Of a stretch of 64,000 nt of DNA, positions 34,006 to 48,100 are shown one piece after another. Source of the stretch: Rhodamnia argentea (Eukaryota > Streptophyta > Magnoliopsida > Myrtales > Myrtaceae); assembly GCF_020921035.1 (NCBI RefSeq), contig NC_063156.1:9374501-9438500 (forward strand). The letters run 5' to 3'. The position numbers and the translations under genes were made by a program. The notes under the pieces were generated by a model. It had not been told where the DNA came from, ran no database searches, and saw only the letters and a list, made by a program, of their open reading frames with translations. Every line of letters starts with the position of its first letter. Positions within the stretch are counted from its first letter, which is position 1.

Positions 34006-37000
34006 TTAATGAAGTTGGTAGCTCCATATCCCAGCCGCGGTCACTCCAGCTGGTTTTGCCATTATGATCTGACAGTACAACAAGTGCCGTTCAGTTCAAT
34101 GCCGATACCTCATGTGAAAGGAGCATGCTTTGGGCCACCGACTTGATCGAGAAACTCGAACGTTAAAAGCACTCAAAAGGGGAAAAAGCCTAGATGGACC
34201 ATAAACATCCACAGCTGGGCACATTTAGTCGCGAGGACATCACAAGGCGAACCAGACAGCTGCATATTACGCAAAATGCAGATCCTGTCTACTTTTCGAA
34301 AAAAAAAAAACTAATGCTCATCCTCCTAACACTTGATCACAAAAAGGTCTATTTTCCTGCTTCAATCGATCACTCAAATCAGGTACACAATCTTAAGTAC
34401 ACATATCTTGCACATTAGCAATTAATGCTCAACCACATCATGATCCCCCTGCTCATACAAGATCCACCTATACCATAATCTGCAAATTACAACAATTGAG
34501 AATCAATGATTACAAGTAGATCACAATAAAAATATTAATTACCACAGACCTGAAAAATCTGCTTTCACACCCCCATCTGATAGTATTTGGTTCCGGGGAC
34601 TATGGGTTTCGTAACAACTCGATCTGATGGATGTACAAGTCTAGCAAAACTACGTCCATATTAATGGACAAATTATAGTAATTGACCGTCCTTTTGTTCC
34701 TAAGAACCAAGCTACCAAAGAACACCTTAGAGCGACAACCTGAGTAATATACAATACGCTGATATTATCACAATGGCCAAGAGTTCCTAGTAATCTTTTG
34801 TCAATGCAAGTTTTTGCTTCTTGGGAATTCACTCAATGCACAGCCTGATCAATAATCTCGGAAAATTACTTGATCAACCCAAAGCACAGTACATGCCGCA
34901 TCAGCAGCATATTTAAGAGCAAAAAACCTGCTGAAGAGCACATTGTGAGCAATATGCTCGTTTTAAAAATGCATGACATTTTAAAATCTCCTGGTATAAA
35001 AAGCAAAACCAAGAATATTGATAATGTATATCCATATCGATTTGCATGGCTTACGTTCCACACATTTTCAGCTAAAGCCTTCACTCAATACATCCAACTT
35101 GATCTTACACGAGTTGAAGACAGGTTGGTGACACCCAAACCCAGACTCGTGTTTGTAGTCCATTCATAGCGGAACTAAGCTGTTCCTTACATAATGATCC
35201 CTTTGTTTACAACTTTAACGTAGTCAACCACAAAAGCATGAGTATTGGTTCCCTCTCAACAGATGCAGTAAATGTGGTCACCTTAATTCTAGCAAATACT
35301 ACAATTAGTATGACCAGGGAAAATTGTGCAACCGAACCAGATCGATATGAAAAGTCTGGTAAGCAGCTAACTTGGTAATATAGAGGTCCCAAATATTCCT
35401 GGCTGAAGCATTCTTACAAGTGCCTTGCTCTGAATAGATACCCACTTTGGCATTTCCATTCGCATGTGTAGCATTATCCATGGCAGTAAGCCCAGTATCT
35501 GGTACCATCTCAAAACTCTCAGCAAATTTTCCAATAGCATACCGATCCAACCTGCCACACCAGTGGAAGCCTAATTAGTAATTCCATGTCCAAAGCATCC
35601 TTCCAAAGTAAATTGTAAGTCATTTTTCTTAAAAGGAGAAGAAATAGACTACCCCTACTTATGTTACAGAAACCATAGCAGCAAAGAAATCCCTAAACTG
35701 TTTTCAGTTAGCCTATTATACAATAGGATAGAATCAACACAAAAGCTGTTCTTCAGGGAATGAAGCACTCTTCCTTTGGCAGACACAAAAGGGAAGATTT
35801 AAACTTAAGGAACAATGTCCAGGAACCACAATTGATCACCACTAATTCATGAAATTTACTAGAGGAAAGAAGTACCAATGACAAAACCCCAAACAATTGT
35901 GCTATTATGCAGACCTTCCCCCAAAAGCTTGGCAACTTAAATGCATGCCTAGTCAACATCAGACACGTCATATTAGGATCTGAGCAGGTTATCAAATAAG
36001 TATGCATACTAGGACAAGAAAGCAGAAAATTCAAAAAAACATAGGTACATCAGCAACGAGGGAACACAGCAGCTTTTCTTGTCCAAATCGCTTACTGGCA
36101 ACAGTAGGTTATTTGCGATAACTTGCTCTTTATATTGTACATCCGCCGTTTCAGAACCCTTTTCTATCAATTCTTCTGTGAACTCAATCGTCAGAAAGAT
36201 TCAACATACCAAGAGAAAATTCAGACATGTAGATAATGCATCTTGACCTCCCTAGGTAACAAGTGGGCCAGCCATTGGGCACTTCCAAACACAAACCTTG
36301 TTGATCCCTCTATTGTAACTGCAAATCATCTCACTTGGATGCAGTCCCATCCTAATAAGCTCATCAGCATTTCGGAGCAGCTCTCCAGCAAAAGAGATTG
36401 TCAAATTAGCACCATCACCAATCTCCTCTTGCTGAGCCTTGCCTTATAGGACTAAAATCTTGGCAGCAGGATGCTGAACCTTTGAGTTCATTGACAATGG
36501 TGGTGGCATTCACGACAGAGAGCTTGTCTAAGTGATTTACAACCATCTTTTTCGATCCCTGATCAAATATGCAGTCATGAAGAAACACATCAGAATTACT
36601 CCAACATATCAATTTGAAAGCATGCATTCGTCACTAAAACCCCTCGTTCGCCCGTTGAAACCATAGAACTTCTCTCGGTCAATAGCATTAAAACAACAAT
36701 GACCAAACCGAATGGCCCCGATGAGGGGACTAAAAGCCTTGACTGCGCTTTAACGAAGCAATTAACCCATCGGACGCAACTAACCACTCGGCGTACAGTG
36801 AATTCGATCGCTTACACATTGAATATCCACATTACCACATCAAAACGAAACACTTATACAAAACTGAGAGAACGAGAAGTAGAGAAGAACGCTGCAACTC
36901 AGTGAACCAACGAGCAAATGAGGATCAGGAAAGGACAGAGTCGATCACCGCAGGGTGTCCTCGAGAAGCGGCGCGTAATAGCACAGAGCTGCTCGCAGGC

Positions 37001-37099
37001 CTTGATGTTCTCGAGAACGGCCTTGTCCAGTCCCGACAGGTGCAAGTGACCTCCTTCGGGCATCGGTTGCGCTCCGTAAGGCTGAAACGAGTAACCCAT
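34006..37099 (-). pseudogene. CCT8: Decayed CCT8 gene (T-complex protein 1 subunit theta)
   Basis: Intron-containing remains of the cytosolic chaperonin subunit theta. Recognisable pieces: exon 1 at 36949-37099 (MGYSFQPYGAQPM..., LSGLDKAVLENIKACEQL), exon 2 at 36297-36558 (KMVVNHLDKLSVVNATTIVN; later QQEEIGDGANLTISFAGELL), exon 3 at about 36043-36175 (EKGSETADV; VASKRFGQE), an exon 4 piece at about 35875-35936 (VAKLLGEGLHNSTIV), then C-terminal exons at 35373-35551 (LDRYAIGKFAESFEMVP), 34870-34927 (FALKYAADAACTVLWVDQ) and 34006-34068 (IIMAKPAG). The ATP-site phrase TSLGPNG at the end of exon 1 is replaced by RFSRTPC. Exon 2 has a one-base insertion after NELK and an in-frame TAA after LVL; exon 3 also shifts frame. 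The exons for roughly the middle of the protein (end of intermediate, apical domain) are absent. Retained introns and splice sites show a duplicated or syntenic gene copy, not a retrocopy. A working CCT8 must lie elsewhere. Confidence 0.88.
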
Positions 37100-40030
37100 T
37101 TTACCGCCCTTTCTCTGCCGCTTCTTCTTCTTCTTCTTCTTCTTTGGGGTGAAACAGAGAAAATGAGGTCTTCGGAGAGATCGCTAATCGAATGCTAGCT
37201 TCTCGCGCACCACAACAACGCGAAGAGATCAGAGATTCATTCTCGCGTTCTTCCCTCCGCCGGTGGAATTCAAAAAGTTCCCGGAAGAACCCTAGAAGAA
37301 CCTCCAGGCGCCACAGAACAGAGAGAGAGAGAGAGAGAGCCGTTCAGAGGGCGAAGCTCTAGTGACGGGAGCGTGAAACTCTTGAAATGACAGACGAATC
37401 GAAGAGCAGGATTTTTCGGTTTCTTTTGAAAAAAAAAAAAAATGACCATCATACGGCGGCTTCCTAAAATTCGCTTGACTTTGAAATTGGAAGGACGGAG
37501 TTTCTCTTTTCTTCCTTATTTGCCCCTAAAATTTTACATTTTTCTCGCTTCGTCCTCTCGCAAATTCTTCTCTTCTTTCATATCATGCCCAACTTCCATC
37601 GTCACTCTCCTTCCATACATTCCAAACAGTGGATTATGAGATTTAAAGACCTTTTCACTCCATTTTAGGATTTTATATTTATCGTGTATTTTTAACTTTG
37701 TATACTTTTATCTTTATAGTAAATAAGTCTGGATAAACTCATACTGGCTTAATTATGAAAATAAGCCTGATGATTGGGCATGCATGGAAGCCAAGTGTGA
37801 TGTTGGGCTTAAATCCTCATCAAAATCCATCCATAATTGGAAAAAATTTAAATTACTCCAGCTAAATAATATAGTCTAGAGAGGGCATGGTGATTTTATA
37901 GAAGCCTTGCAATTAAGTTCCTTTTAGTAAATGTCATCAACATGCATAGAGGTGCCATTTTCATATGCTAATGCAAAGTTAAATCAAACCGTCGTATCTT
38001 CTCTCCCACACATATATTTTCTAATGCCACCAAAACTATTTCGGCAATTTTATTACAACCGTTGTTTCGATGAGGGTTTTAACAATGAAGTAAAAGGAAA
38101 GCAGCTAGGTGTCCTTATATCTCGTTAGATTGATCCGAATCGCTATTAAAAAGAACAATCATCAATGTCCGCGTAAAAGGTAATCTCGTAACTAGTCGTA
38201 AACTCTCAAACACCGTAAGTAACTCATAATCTCCGGCTTATCAATATGTAGCTTGATCATGGCTAAACTCTTCTCGTTCAAATTGTGCCATCGTGTATTC
38301 ATACGTTGACTTAGAGAGAAGGGTTTTCCGCCATTGATTTCATCGATGGGTATAACATCGCTATAAAATCAACAACGGATAACTCTACTTTAATACATAT
38401 CAATGAGGGGGGTGAAGTTGTGATATTGGTTCTAAAATCCCATGTCAAAATCCATCCGTGATTATAATATGACAGAAATAAATGTAGATAATTAAAGTAG
38501 TTCGAGGATAATTAAAGTAGTTCGAGGGCATAGAAAGTGGACTTACACCCTAGAATGCAGCCACCTAAGCTTTGCTCGTTTATAGATTTTATATTGCCTC
38601 AAGGAGGACAAATTTTCAATTTTTTTTTTGTACAAGCCCATCAATGTTAGGCCCATTGGCCATCGGGTCCATGTTGATTTGATTATCTAACTTCCATTTA
38701 ATCAATTTATCCACCAAATAAAACTCTCCGGAATTAAATTCTCTTGGCAGAAGAAAGAAAAAGTTCCTAGTAAAAACACCATTTAATAGAGGGATAAATG
38801 CATGAAGATGATCAAAGAATTTGATCGTTGATCAGCTGAAGGGTTAAAAAGACGCCAATCTAGTGAGGAACTCGCCTTCGATGGAATTTAGACATTGGGG
38901 ATTCAACATGGCTTCCATGCGGAACGGATGGTCATTTGCCACGCGTCATTCTCGACAACCAAATTCTATCGATGACGTATATGAGACCTTATTCATTATG
39001 ACATTTCTAAAACCTTTAAGGCCTCGATTGATTGATGATTAAAACGTTAAATCTTTTTTTTATGCAATTGTCCCATTGAATATACACGCATAGCCCTTCC
39101 ATCGCCGAAGACGCAGCATCGATTACTTTCACGTGCCAATTTAAAAAAAAAAATCAAATTGCATAAATAAGATTCTTAAGTCTATGTTTTCCACTCTCCT
39201 ATAGACATATCAATCAAGTACATCTCCGAGCATACCGCATGGAAATACAAGCTATCCGATAGATTTCAATCGCCATTAGAGGGAAAATACATCGTTTTTC
39301 CTTTCCCTTGACACATCGACGCGTTACTCAAATCGTAACGGAAATCTCCATGTTCAAATCGCGCTCTCGCTCGAATTTTTCCTTCCACGGATTTCGTGAT
39401 TTCTTTCTTCGCCATCGAGGCTAGCGATACCCACAAACTTCAAACCTTCACTACAAAATCAAACTATGCCTGTGAATACAAGGACACATTTTGGGAGCGG
39501 CTCCCCCAAAAAAGCCAACCCTACTACATCTCTAGAGGATGACCACCACCACCACCACCACGACGGTGTGCGAGCTTTTGTTGACTCCCCCACCTCGGGC
39601 ACTTCGAAGCTAACCTCAGGAAAACCCTAGAGAGACAAGAACATCATTCACATCAAAAACACATTAAAAAGAATACGCAAAATAAAAAATACAAAAATGA
39701 TGATGAAAAAAAAAAAAACAAAATGGCATTTTAAAAAAAGTGGGAAATGCTTCATGGTCATCACAATGCCACAACTTTAGCAAAATGCCCATATGCCTCT
39801 CCCACGCCCACGTCCACCCACATTCATCAAATTTTTCAATTTTCATTTCAATTTTTATCTATTTTTAAAATTTTTTTAAGCATATTCTAGAAAAAGAAAA
39901 CCAAAATAAAAAGATATTTCCTTTTTTGCCCCCAGCCCTGATGTGAAAAAATTGAAGATGGGAAATTAACCCCCCCGGTTCAAAATGTCCCACCGAAAAA
40001 AAAAAAAAAGATAGTCGGTTTAAAGATCTT
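37100..40030. other. Intergenic, no gene seen
   Basis: Upstream flank of the CCT8 relic (GAAGAA repeats near 37115-37143 and a GA run at 37321-37339 look like an old leader/promoter), then AT-rich DNA. A 20-bp direct tandem duplication (ATAATTAAAGTAGTTCGAGG) lies at about 38479-38518. No open frame with family likeness. Confidence 0.45.
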
Positions 40031-41205
40031 CTCTCCATGTTATTATTATTATCTGCATATATAGAGTGTTGCCTCTTCCCCCATCATCGTCTCTCTCTCT
40101 CCCCCTCCCTAGCGAGGCTCTCGCTAACTTTATCGCCAACGCAAGGAAAAAGTTTTTTTTTTTTTTTTTTTCGGACAAGGGGGGTGCAGATAATAATGCA
40201 GTCTTCTCATGTACGTACGTGTGTGCGCATAGTGTGAAACATCAGAGACCGAGGAGGAGGAGGAGGAGGAAGGTGGAAAGATCTGAGCTCGATCGGCCGT
40301 TCGAATGCGCCGATTCTCGCCGGTTTCGGTGCCCGATCATCTTGCTTTCGCGATTCTCGAGGATCGATCTGTGAGTCGGGTTTTTTTTTTTTTTTCCTTT
40401 TTGGGGGTCTTGGGTTCGTTGAAATTTTTGAACTTGTTGGCTGTTTGTCGTGGATGATGGTGGTGGTGTCATGAGCTTGTTAGGTGATCGGTTTTGTTGT
40501 TCTTTGGGAGCTTTTTTTTTTTTTTTTTTTGTGGGAATGATCGGACTGTTCGAGTTGGTGGTTGATGATGGTTTGATTCGACATTGAGCACGAAAAATCG
40601 TTTTGCTTTGCTGAATCCGATGCGAAAATCATCTTGTTCAACGCTGATGCTGGCTCGAAGGTGGAGAGTGGTTCATTTGGTCGGTGCTAATTCGGTATTT
40701 GGGATGAGGAGGCATGTGCGATGTGCAAGTGATAGATTTGTTTTAGTTTTGATTTTTTTTTATTAGCTTTAGGTGCATTTGCTTTTGTCATGGGGTATTT
40801 CAGATAATGAGATCTTCTCGGTGTATTGGCCGGAAAAATTCTATCTTGTTGATATTGCCTTTTTGGTGCATGCTCGTTATCAATTTCGCTCCGCTTCTGA
40901 GCATCTCTGAGTATTCTAGCAACCTGGCAAATCTTCTCACGAGGTTATTTTTGTACCTTATTCAGTATGTATGGAAAAAGCCTTCTCATTGCTTAAAATT
41001 GAAAGGACCTGTACTTCGTGAGAGCAGAAAAAAGTGAAAATTGTTTATGGTATTCCCGAGTAATATGCATTTTTTGCTGTTGGTCCTTTTTGGCTCTCTC
41101 TTGATCTTGGATTTTTTGCAACGATTGACTTCTATTCTTGGCGTTTCAGAAGGCCTGAAGGGTTAGTTGGTGAACTTAGGGGAATGTGATTTGCATGGGG
41201 TGACG
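40031..41205 (+). promoter_or_regulatory. Promoter and 5' UTR region of the MLK kinase gene
   Basis: CT-rich tracts (40088-40130), a GAGGAGGAGG run (40250-40272) and long T runs (about 40150-40170, 40381-40395, 40511-40530) precede the start codon at 41206. The pattern is that of a leader with one or more introns; a likely donor is near 40370 (GATCTGTGAGTC) and an acceptor just before the start codon near 41150 (GGCGTTTCAG). Exact leader structure is not determinable by eye. Confidence 0.4.
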
Positions 41206-42150
41206 ATGCCTGAGTTGCGAAGTGGAGCACGGAGATCAAAGAGGCTCGACAATATACAACCAAACCCACAACAAATTGATCAAGCGGATAATTGGGCACT
41301 GCCTACGCAAAACAAAACTAGGAGGAGAGGAGGTGGTGGAAGAGGAAGGGGTAATGCGACAGCTGTAGGGAGAGGAAGGGCAACAGGTGCTGGTCGAGGT
41401 CGGGGAATAAGATTTATAGATTTAGACCCGGAACCTTGCGAAGTGGTTCCTGAGGTTGCAGCTTTAGGAGCTGCTGCTGACCCTGCTTATAATAGAGTTG
41501 AGGTTGTGGGAGAGAAAGATATTGCAATGGAAGGAGGAAGTGCAGAAAAAGTGTTGGGAGTCGAGGAAGAAGCTAGCTCCACACCTGTTCCTGAGAGGGT
41601 AGCTTCTCTTCTCCCCGTACCCTTTTTGGTCGATTAAACTTGTAGCTTCACATCTTTCATCCGTCTTCTTTGGTGTTGATGGTCTACTCCAGTGAGGATA
41701 CCTTCTTCTATGATCAACTTAAGGGCTGAGACTGAGGCTTCTATTTTGGCAATCAACATTCATACTTATTCTTTTGTTGCGTGAGCTTTATTGGGAAATT
41801 GCTGATTTTAAAGTTCTCGTATCTTGCTTATGCTTTAGTAGCTTCCTCTCGAATAATTAGCTTTCAATAATTTTCTTAATGTTAAAGTTTATTAAGCATA
41901 GTTCTCAATTTATCTTGTATAGTCCTGAAAGTTGTCTTTTCCTGTCTCTGTCATTTTATCGTGAGGAATCTCAATGCAGTAGTCTGCTCTCGTTTGATGC
42001 AGGTACAAGTGGGTAACTCTCCTCAATATAAGACAGAAAGGAAATTGGGAAAAGGTGGCTTTGGCCAAGTGTATGTTGGCAGAAGGGTAAGCGGTGGAAG
42101 TGATAGAACAGGACCAGATGCAATAGAGGTATGGCATGACTCCAAATCTA

Positions 42151-42185
<35 letters not shown>

Positions 42186-45100
42186 GGTTATGTCTCACAG
42201 ACGTGAGATTTTTTATTCTTAGCGGTTCATTCATTTCAGGTTGCATTGAAGTTTGAGCATCGTAACAGCAAAGGTTGCAACTATGGCCCTCCTTACGAGT
42301 GGCAAGTGTACAAGTATGTATCACATTTATTCTTTTTTGTCATATTTCCCTTGAGAGAGCGTATATTATGAATCTTTGATTTAACATCTGATTTTAATTA
42401 CCTTTGGAATGAAAAGTACTCTAAATGGATGCTATGGAATCCCTTGGGTTCATTATAAGGGTCGACAGGGGGATTTCTACATTCTGGTAAGATTTGATTT
42501 TGGCATTTCTTGTCATTCTGGTTTCTCTCTTTGAGGGAAACTAAGTTAGAAGTAATATATATTTCAGGTTATGGATATGCTTGGGCCCAGTCTTTGGGAC
42601 GTCTGGAACTCTCATGGGCAATCGTAAGATCCAGATTACTGTGTTTCACTTGCTACCCATCTCTATTTAGTTACTGATGATTTTTTTGTGATAATTACAC
42701 AATAACATCTGTGAACAGAATGGCGCCGAACACGGTGGCTTGTTTTGCCGTGGAGGCAATATCAATACTGGAAAAGCTTCACTTAAAGGGGTACCTATAT
42801 TTATTATTTTAATTCTTGAACTTTCTGCTTTATGAAAGGACTTCATAATTGCAATTAACTGCTTTTGTTAACTTGTTCCTTCTTCTGCTAGCTTTGTGCA
42901 TGGAGACGTCAAACCAGAGAATTTTCTGCTTGGTCAACCTGGATCACCTGATGAGAAGAAGCTTTACCTCATTGATCTTGGCTTAGGTATGTTCACTTTC
43001 CTGGATTATCCGTTCCCGCATGCTGCTTCCCACACAGATGCAGGTGACACAATGCGTTCTAGGGTTTGTCTTTATGGATTGTAACCCCCCCCTCCTTCCC
43101 CAACAAAGAAATAAAAGCATGTACTAAGCTTTTGGTCTTTTGAATTTAGCAGCCTTCCATTTATGGTGTTGATAATGTTAGTTCACTGCCAACGATCTGT
43201 ATTTCAGAACCTCTTAATGGGGAATCTTAATTTGCCTGGCCCAGCTGACAAAATGTCTTTTTGTGCAGCGTCTAGGTGGAAAGATTCGACATCTGGTCAG
43301 CATGTTGATTATGATCAAAGACCTGATGTATTCAGGTTGGTAGGTGTTTAAATATTTCCATGATTTTGTTGGTTTCCTGGTTATTGAATTTCTCCTTTTT
43401 GGCAGAGGAACAATAAGATATGCAAGCGTGCATGCTCATTTAGGACGGACTGGAAGTCGACGAGACGATCTTGAGTCATTGGCATATACATTGATTTTCC
43501 TTCTAAAAGGAAGGTTACCATGGCAGGGATATCAGGTGCATTGATTGAGTTGCTTCAGTGGTGTATGGAGATGTCTTTTATGCTTATATATCGCGAAATA
43601 ACTGTTTTCTGTTGCAGGGGGACAACAAAAGCTTTCTTGTCTGTAAGAAAAAGATGGCTACTTCTCCAGAGTTAATGTGCTGCTTTTGCCCCGCCCCATT
43701 CAAGCAATTTCTTGAAGCCGTAACAAACATGAAATTTGACGAGGAGCCAAATTACTCAAAGTTGATAGCCTTTTTTGAAAGCCTAATTGAACCATGCACA
43801 TCTTTGAGACCAATTAGAATTGATGGAGCTCTAAAGGTATTTCAGTCTTCTTCCTCTTCTTGTATCGAATGGAAGATTAGACTACTTACAAATTGCAAGA
43901 CCATTACTCCTAGCCTGTGACTGATAGAGATATGTGGAAAGCTGGATCTACTTGTAACTAGCATTATCAGAACAGCCTAACAATAAATGAATTTTTCTTT
44001 CATGTTTAAATAGGTCGGTCAAAAGCGAGGCAGATTACTCATTAATTTGGACGAAGATGAGCAGCCAAAGAAGAAGGTTCGATTGGGTAGTCCGGCTACT
44101 CAGTGGATTTCTGTTTATAATGCACGTCGGCCCATGAAACAAAGGTAAGTATGCTTCCTTAAGTTAGACCTCAATTAGGACTTACTGATAAAAATTCTAC
44201 CTTTCAATATGGCATGGTTTGATCTACGAGACTAGCTGTCACTATCGTCTATTTCTGCACATGCAAGATGTGTTAATACTTTATCTTTTAACTCAATTGC
44301 AGACACTTATGCACGTGAACATATGGGAAATCTGACATAAACGTAATATTGAAGTGGTCAGCGGAAAAGAATTGTATTAATTTCTTACACCTGAAACTAA
44401 TAGCTTGATTAACTTTTTAGCGACTATAAAGGGCATGTGCCAAAAAGTTTTGGCATATTGGCATTTATACACGCTATTTATTCTGATGATACATGGAGTG
44501 ACTAAATTCATCTGTTCTATTATGATGCTTATATACCATTCTTAACTATAAATGCGAGCATTTTCTATGATATGCTTGAGTTGCATGCTACTAAATGCGT
44601 TCTCTAGGTGACTTTCTCAAAATTGTGCCTGAGGTTTATTCTTCGATATCTTGCATTGAAATTGTGTCTGAGGTTTATTCCTGACACATTAGTGTACTTT
44701 ATTTGATATCTTGCATTAAAATTGTGCCTGAGGTTTTGTGTCAGGAATCTGTTTGACCCCTGCCAAAAAGTCTGAGCAATTATGCATTATATAGACTAAC
44801 GATATGTGGAGTAACGAAATCCATTTGCTGTATTATGATGCTCACAAAATTGTCTTACTTGTGAGCATTTTCTTGATATGCTTCAATTCCATACTACTAA
44901 TTTCTCTGTAGGTGACTTCTCAAAAGTTTGGTTAGGTTTACTTCATTCTTCTATATCTTGTATTTAAATGGTATCTGAGGTTTGTGTCAGGAACCGTGGG
45001 TAGAATGTTAAATGTAATGTAAGACTGGTATTTGTGTTGTTGATTTATTCAATTATTTGCTCGGTTGTCTGGCCTCAGGCTTGATGTTTTCACCTGCCAT

Positions 45101-48100
45101 TCAAAGGATGGATGACGAGCTGTTATAAATCATACTCTTGATTGTTTAATGTGAGAAATATCATAATGTTTACCTTTTTCTCATGCAACATGCACCAATT
45201 TCACCTAAATTTGACCATACTAGCAATTTGGACCACTGGTAATTTTTGTTTGAAAATTGTTCTAGTACTCAGCCGGTAAATGGTTAAAGGCTTATTAAGT
45301 CCAACTTTTGTCCAGATAATATCTCTGTGATCATCTATATTAGCTTTCTAGCAACCATTGTAATGTTCTGTTAGCTTTCTAGCAACTATTATAATTTTCT
45401 TCTGCATAGCATATGCTAATTAGGTTCTTTGAACTGCAGATATCATTACAATGTAGCAGATACAAGGTTAAGCCAGCATGTAGAGAAGGGAAATGAAGAT
45501 GGGCTATTTATCAGCTGTGTGGCCTCTTCATCAAATTTGTGGGCTTTAATCATGGATGCAGGAACTGGTTTCTCTTCGCAGGTTTATGAGTTGTCTGCTG
45601 TTTTTCTGCATAAGGTACTTCTTGTCTAGTGATTGTCATTATTTTGGTGTGGTCTTTGGTGAATTGCGTCATTTCTTACCTTGTCCATATGATCTTCCTT
45701 GAAGGATTGGATCATGGAACAGTGGGAAAGAAACTACTATATCAGTTCAATAGCCGGTGCATCTAATGGGAGTTCCTTGGTTGTCATGTCCAAAGGTGAG
45801 TAAAACCTGTCTTACATATTTGACATTGAAGTATTGATCAGTGAAAATAATGAGTAAAAGAAAGTAAATTAACAACTGAAGTTAAAGTATCAGTGGATTA
45901 AACAGCGTGAATGATAAAAGCTATAGAAGCGTGAGACACGATTTTCATTCAGATCTTTTATTGCAGCACATCTATGTAGCACGAACGCTCTCCGGGGGCC
46001 TCCATGTCGTGTCATGTTGTGTTGTGTCATGTCATGTCGGACACTCTCCAACACTTGGACACTTTGCGAAATGTGACCGACATGTGGTCAGCACTCCAAA
46101 CACGCAAGCGACACGCGATTTCAGCATCTTCACACGCCATTTCGACATGCACGGGGTCAATTTTAAGCATTTTCTATAAATTAGAAGTCAAAATGTTAAT
46201 TTATAAAAAATATATGTACTTAAATCATAAATCCAGCCACTCCAAAATTAATATACCCAGCCAACCCCAAAAAAACCTAATCGTGAATCCCCAAGAGAAG
46301 AAAAAGAAAAGAAAAAGAAGAAAGTCACGGCTGATATTTCCATATATATATGATAATGTATCATGTATATATAAAAAGATACATTAACATGCAATGTATC
46401 CTAACATGTTGGAATTCTCTATTCTTTGAGAAATCACGTCTTGGCATGTTGTGTCGCATGTCGTGCCGGCACTACATAGCAGCACATACAATTATGGCAC
46501 TTGCAAAAGAATAAATTCCTTCACTTTTTAGCTTGAAATGCCTTGTCTTTGAATCTTACAATAACGGGTAAACTGTAGACAGAATGAAAGCAGCAAGTTT
46601 CAAGGTTCAATAAATGATCGGTAGAATTTAATAATTGATGCTGTCTTTTTAAATTCTGATTAACATCCCGTTTCACTCTTCTATATTTTCAAAACCGTGT
46701 ATTGTTTTATGGATTGCTATCTGGCAACAAACATTCTATGTGAACTATGCTAATGTCAGTTAATGTGCATTCTGTTTGCTGCAGAGTCTAGTATTCAGAA
46801 TGTATTAAATCTGTGAATTCTTCTGTTCTTTTTCTGTAGGTTTTAGTTGACTCCTTTAATGAGTCTCTTAAATTAAATATTAACATCTGGTATAACACAA
46901 GATATGCTTCTATATAAGTTTAACATCACACTATGTACTTGAAGTTCATGAACGTCATGCTCTTAATATGGATGTTTCATCTGTATACTGTGCTGAAATT
47001 GCTGTCAGCAAGCATGTGTTCCCTCTCCTGGTTCATACACCTTCTGATCATCAGTACCAGGCAGGCTGGATATTTCTTCAATTGAATTGCTTTTGTGTTT
47101 GTTGCTGTTCTTTGTATGAGGGGCTTCCATGTAATGACTTAGATCTCCTCAATAATCTCACTTGCAATTGAATGGGTCAATTGCATGGACCCTTGTATCT
47201 GTTGAACTTCATCACTTCCATGAATTTTATCCCATTCGTTTCACGGCCATCTGCTTTGGCGCCTCAACTTGGATCACATTGTTCATTCTGCAGAATGTGA
47301 CTGCGTATTGCATGTGGCAAATCAACCTCTTGACTATCCATTATGTTCTTAATGATGAAAAATTGGCACAGAAGGTTTTGTTGCTGATTATTTTCCATTA
47401 CCTCAGGTACCCCATATACCCAGCAGTCCTACAAAGTGAGTGAAGCCTTTCCTTTCAAGTGGATAAATAAAAAGTGGAAAGAAGGTTTTCACGTCACTTC
47501 CATGACTACAGCGGGCAGTCGCTGGGGTGTGGTTATGTCTAGAAATTCTGGATTTTCTGACCAGGTATCAGTTTCCCTCAATCTTTTTATAGAAGTAGTT
47601 CATTAATTAAAAAAATGTTGGAAATGTGGGCATTAGCATCTGAGAATGGGACAAATACTTTCATAGTCCTGTTATAAACATGCCATTTTTTGTTCTCACG
47701 GAACTTTTTATTTACTTATGCAAGGTTGTGGAGCTTGATTTTCTATACCCAAGTGAAGGTATACACAGAAGATGGGAGAGCGGCTATAGAATAACATCTA
47801 TGGCTGCCACTGCTGATCAAGCAGCATTCATACTGAGCATACCTAAAAGAAAAGTGATGGATGAAACTCAAGAAACCCTGCGAACATCTGCATTCCCAAG
47901 CACACATGTGAAGGTTAGGTCCATTCTTCTTGCAAGTCATCATGTGCTTATTGTGGTTATCTTCAGCTATTCATTATTGCTTCCAATCTAATGATATATT
48001 GGTGTTATTGGACTTTTGACTTTTTTCACATAGGCTGGTTTGTACATGGGTACTATTCTTTTATTTACTTCCCTGATTTATCTTACTTCCCAAAGTCCAA

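Noticed and set aside
34866-35084. A 72-codon minus-strand membrane-like frame
   Set aside because: It is an out-of-phase reading over a CCT8 relic exon (34870-34927) and its intron; the correct phase reads FALKYAADAACTVL.
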